Shown here piece after piece: positions 63,649 to 64,000 of a DNA stretch of 64,000 nt (positions are counted from its first letter, which is position 1; every line of letters starts with the position of its first letter). The notes beneath the pieces are model-generated. The model was not told the DNA's origin and did not search any database. It saw only the letters and a list, made by a program, of their open reading frames with translations. The translations under genes were made by a program, and so were the position numbers. The stretch comes from Roseovarius sp. (GTDB taxonomy: Bacteria > Pseudomonadota > Alphaproteobacteria > Rhodobacterales > Rhodobacteraceae): contig JAJFIA010000003.1 of NCBI GenBank assembly GCA_021775255.1, positions 62,001-126,000 on the forward strand. The letters are read 5' to 3'.

Positions 63649-64000
63649 GTCTCTAACCCTTTCATGTTGTCGTCAAACGTAGCTTTTGCCCGGCCCCAGA
63701 CGCCTGCGCCCAGAGTGCCGAGACTTGCCAGCGAGGGCAAGAGCTGAGCCGCGAAATCCTGCGAGGCCTCAACCGGCAAAAGTGAAGGCAGATTATCAAT
63801 CGCCATCACATCAAGCGGCGGGGTCTCATGCACCCGGATAGCGGGCGCGGCCCAATCGGTGGCGGCCTCATAGACCGGCACCGGGTTGTAATCGCTGTCC
63901 GGATCACAGGCAACATCGCCAATCACTGTGAGTTTGCGCGCGGCTGTCAGCGCCGATTTGGGCACGAATACCGGCGTGCCGGGACGGGCGAGGATACAGT
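63645..64000 (-). CDS. Saccharopine dehydrogenase (lysine-forming type), C-terminal part
   Basis: Cut off by the window end; the 118 visible codons give CILARPGTPVFVPKSALTAARKLTVIGDVACDPDSDYNPVPVYEAATDW (pieces) and MAIDNLPSLLPVEASQDFAAQLLPSLASL, typical of LYS1-like and LKR-domain proteins. It would condense lysine with 2-oxoglutarate. Overlaps the next gene by 4 bases. The 5' part lies outside. Confidence 0.87.
   Translation of the reverse strand, partial: CILARPGTPVFVPKSALTAARKLTVIGDVACDPDSDYNPVPVYEAATDWAAPAIRVHETPPLDVMAIDNLPSLLPVEASQDFAAQLLPSLASLGTLGAGVWGRAKATFDDNMKGLET

Overview
The window looks like chromosomal DNA of a Rhodobacterales/Rhodobacteraceae alphaproteobacterium, probably of the Roseobacter group. 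The coding strand is rich in GC codons, and several gene neighbourhoods are familiar from that family: a small basic gene followed by murA and a DUF2948 gene; ispH, a methyltransferase, rnhA and a flavin reductase; uspA divergent from ccoNOQP with FnrL-type boxes; an FzlA-like GST; DUF2125 and DUF1194 proteins; and a saccharopine-type lysine gene pair. Assignment to a genus is not possible from the sequence alone.

Layout. 1-6.3 kb: a DNA-repair/phosphoesterase pair on the minus strand, then a tightly coupled plus-strand run pyrB, two uncharacterised membrane-anchored genes, pyrC, plsY, then mtgA. 6.3-12.7 kb: FzlA-like GST, queG, a solitary hydantoinase-A-type protein, tRNA-Thr, and the small gene, murA and DUF2948 group. 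12.7-14.1 kb: EamA exporter divergent from an Lrp/AsnC regulator. 14.2-21.4 kb: a six-gene minus-strand operon joining a molybdenum hydroxylase, a 6-hydroxynicotinate-reductase-like protein, a UPF0280 protein, an AA_synth protein and an AAA ATPase. This is the least understood metabolic system here. 21.4-23.2 kb: a disturbed accessory patch with a ClpP-like exported protein and the 3' remnant of a livF-type ABC ATPase. 23.2-28.5 kb: phosphatase, zinc metallopeptidase, YidH-like protein, dnaX, and an enoyl-CoA hydratase/SDR pair. 28.6-38.7 kb: DUF2125 protein, then a fatty-acid beta-oxidation locus (MerR regulator, acyl-CoA dehydrogenase, GST, thiolase, FadB-type multifunctional enzyme, acyl-CoA ligase). 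38.8-49.3 kb: upp, maeB, prpE, nadK, glyA and small membrane genes. 49.4-52 kb: a gene-poor stretch with small exported proteins, an RNA-like terminator hairpin, a degenerate tandem-repeat array, a cluster of DnaA-box-like 9-mers, and tRNA-Arg. 52-64 kb: flavin reductase, rnhA, methyltransferase, ispH, a VWA-like protein, uspA, ccoNOQP, a MuiA-like protein, a DUF3775 protein and the saccharopine dehydrogenase pair, the last of which runs off the end.

How it fits together. The core is ordinary housekeeping: pyrimidine, peptidoglycan, phospholipid, isoprenoid, one-carbon and NADP synthesis. Around it is carbon metabolism suited to acids and lipids: beta-oxidation, propionyl-CoA synthetase with TTTGCA repeats typical of a short-chain fatty-acyl regulator, and malic enzyme with a palindromic operator. 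A cbb3 oxidase under two perfect FnrL boxes provides low-oxygen respiration. The Mo-hydroxylase/reductase operon probably hydroxylates and then partly reduces an N-heteroaromatic ring of unknown identity. The nearby livF remnant on the same strand suggests a dedicated importer was once there and has been lost.

Several families of short palindromic intergenic repeats recur in the window. No CRISPR array, prophage or complete insertion sequence was seen.
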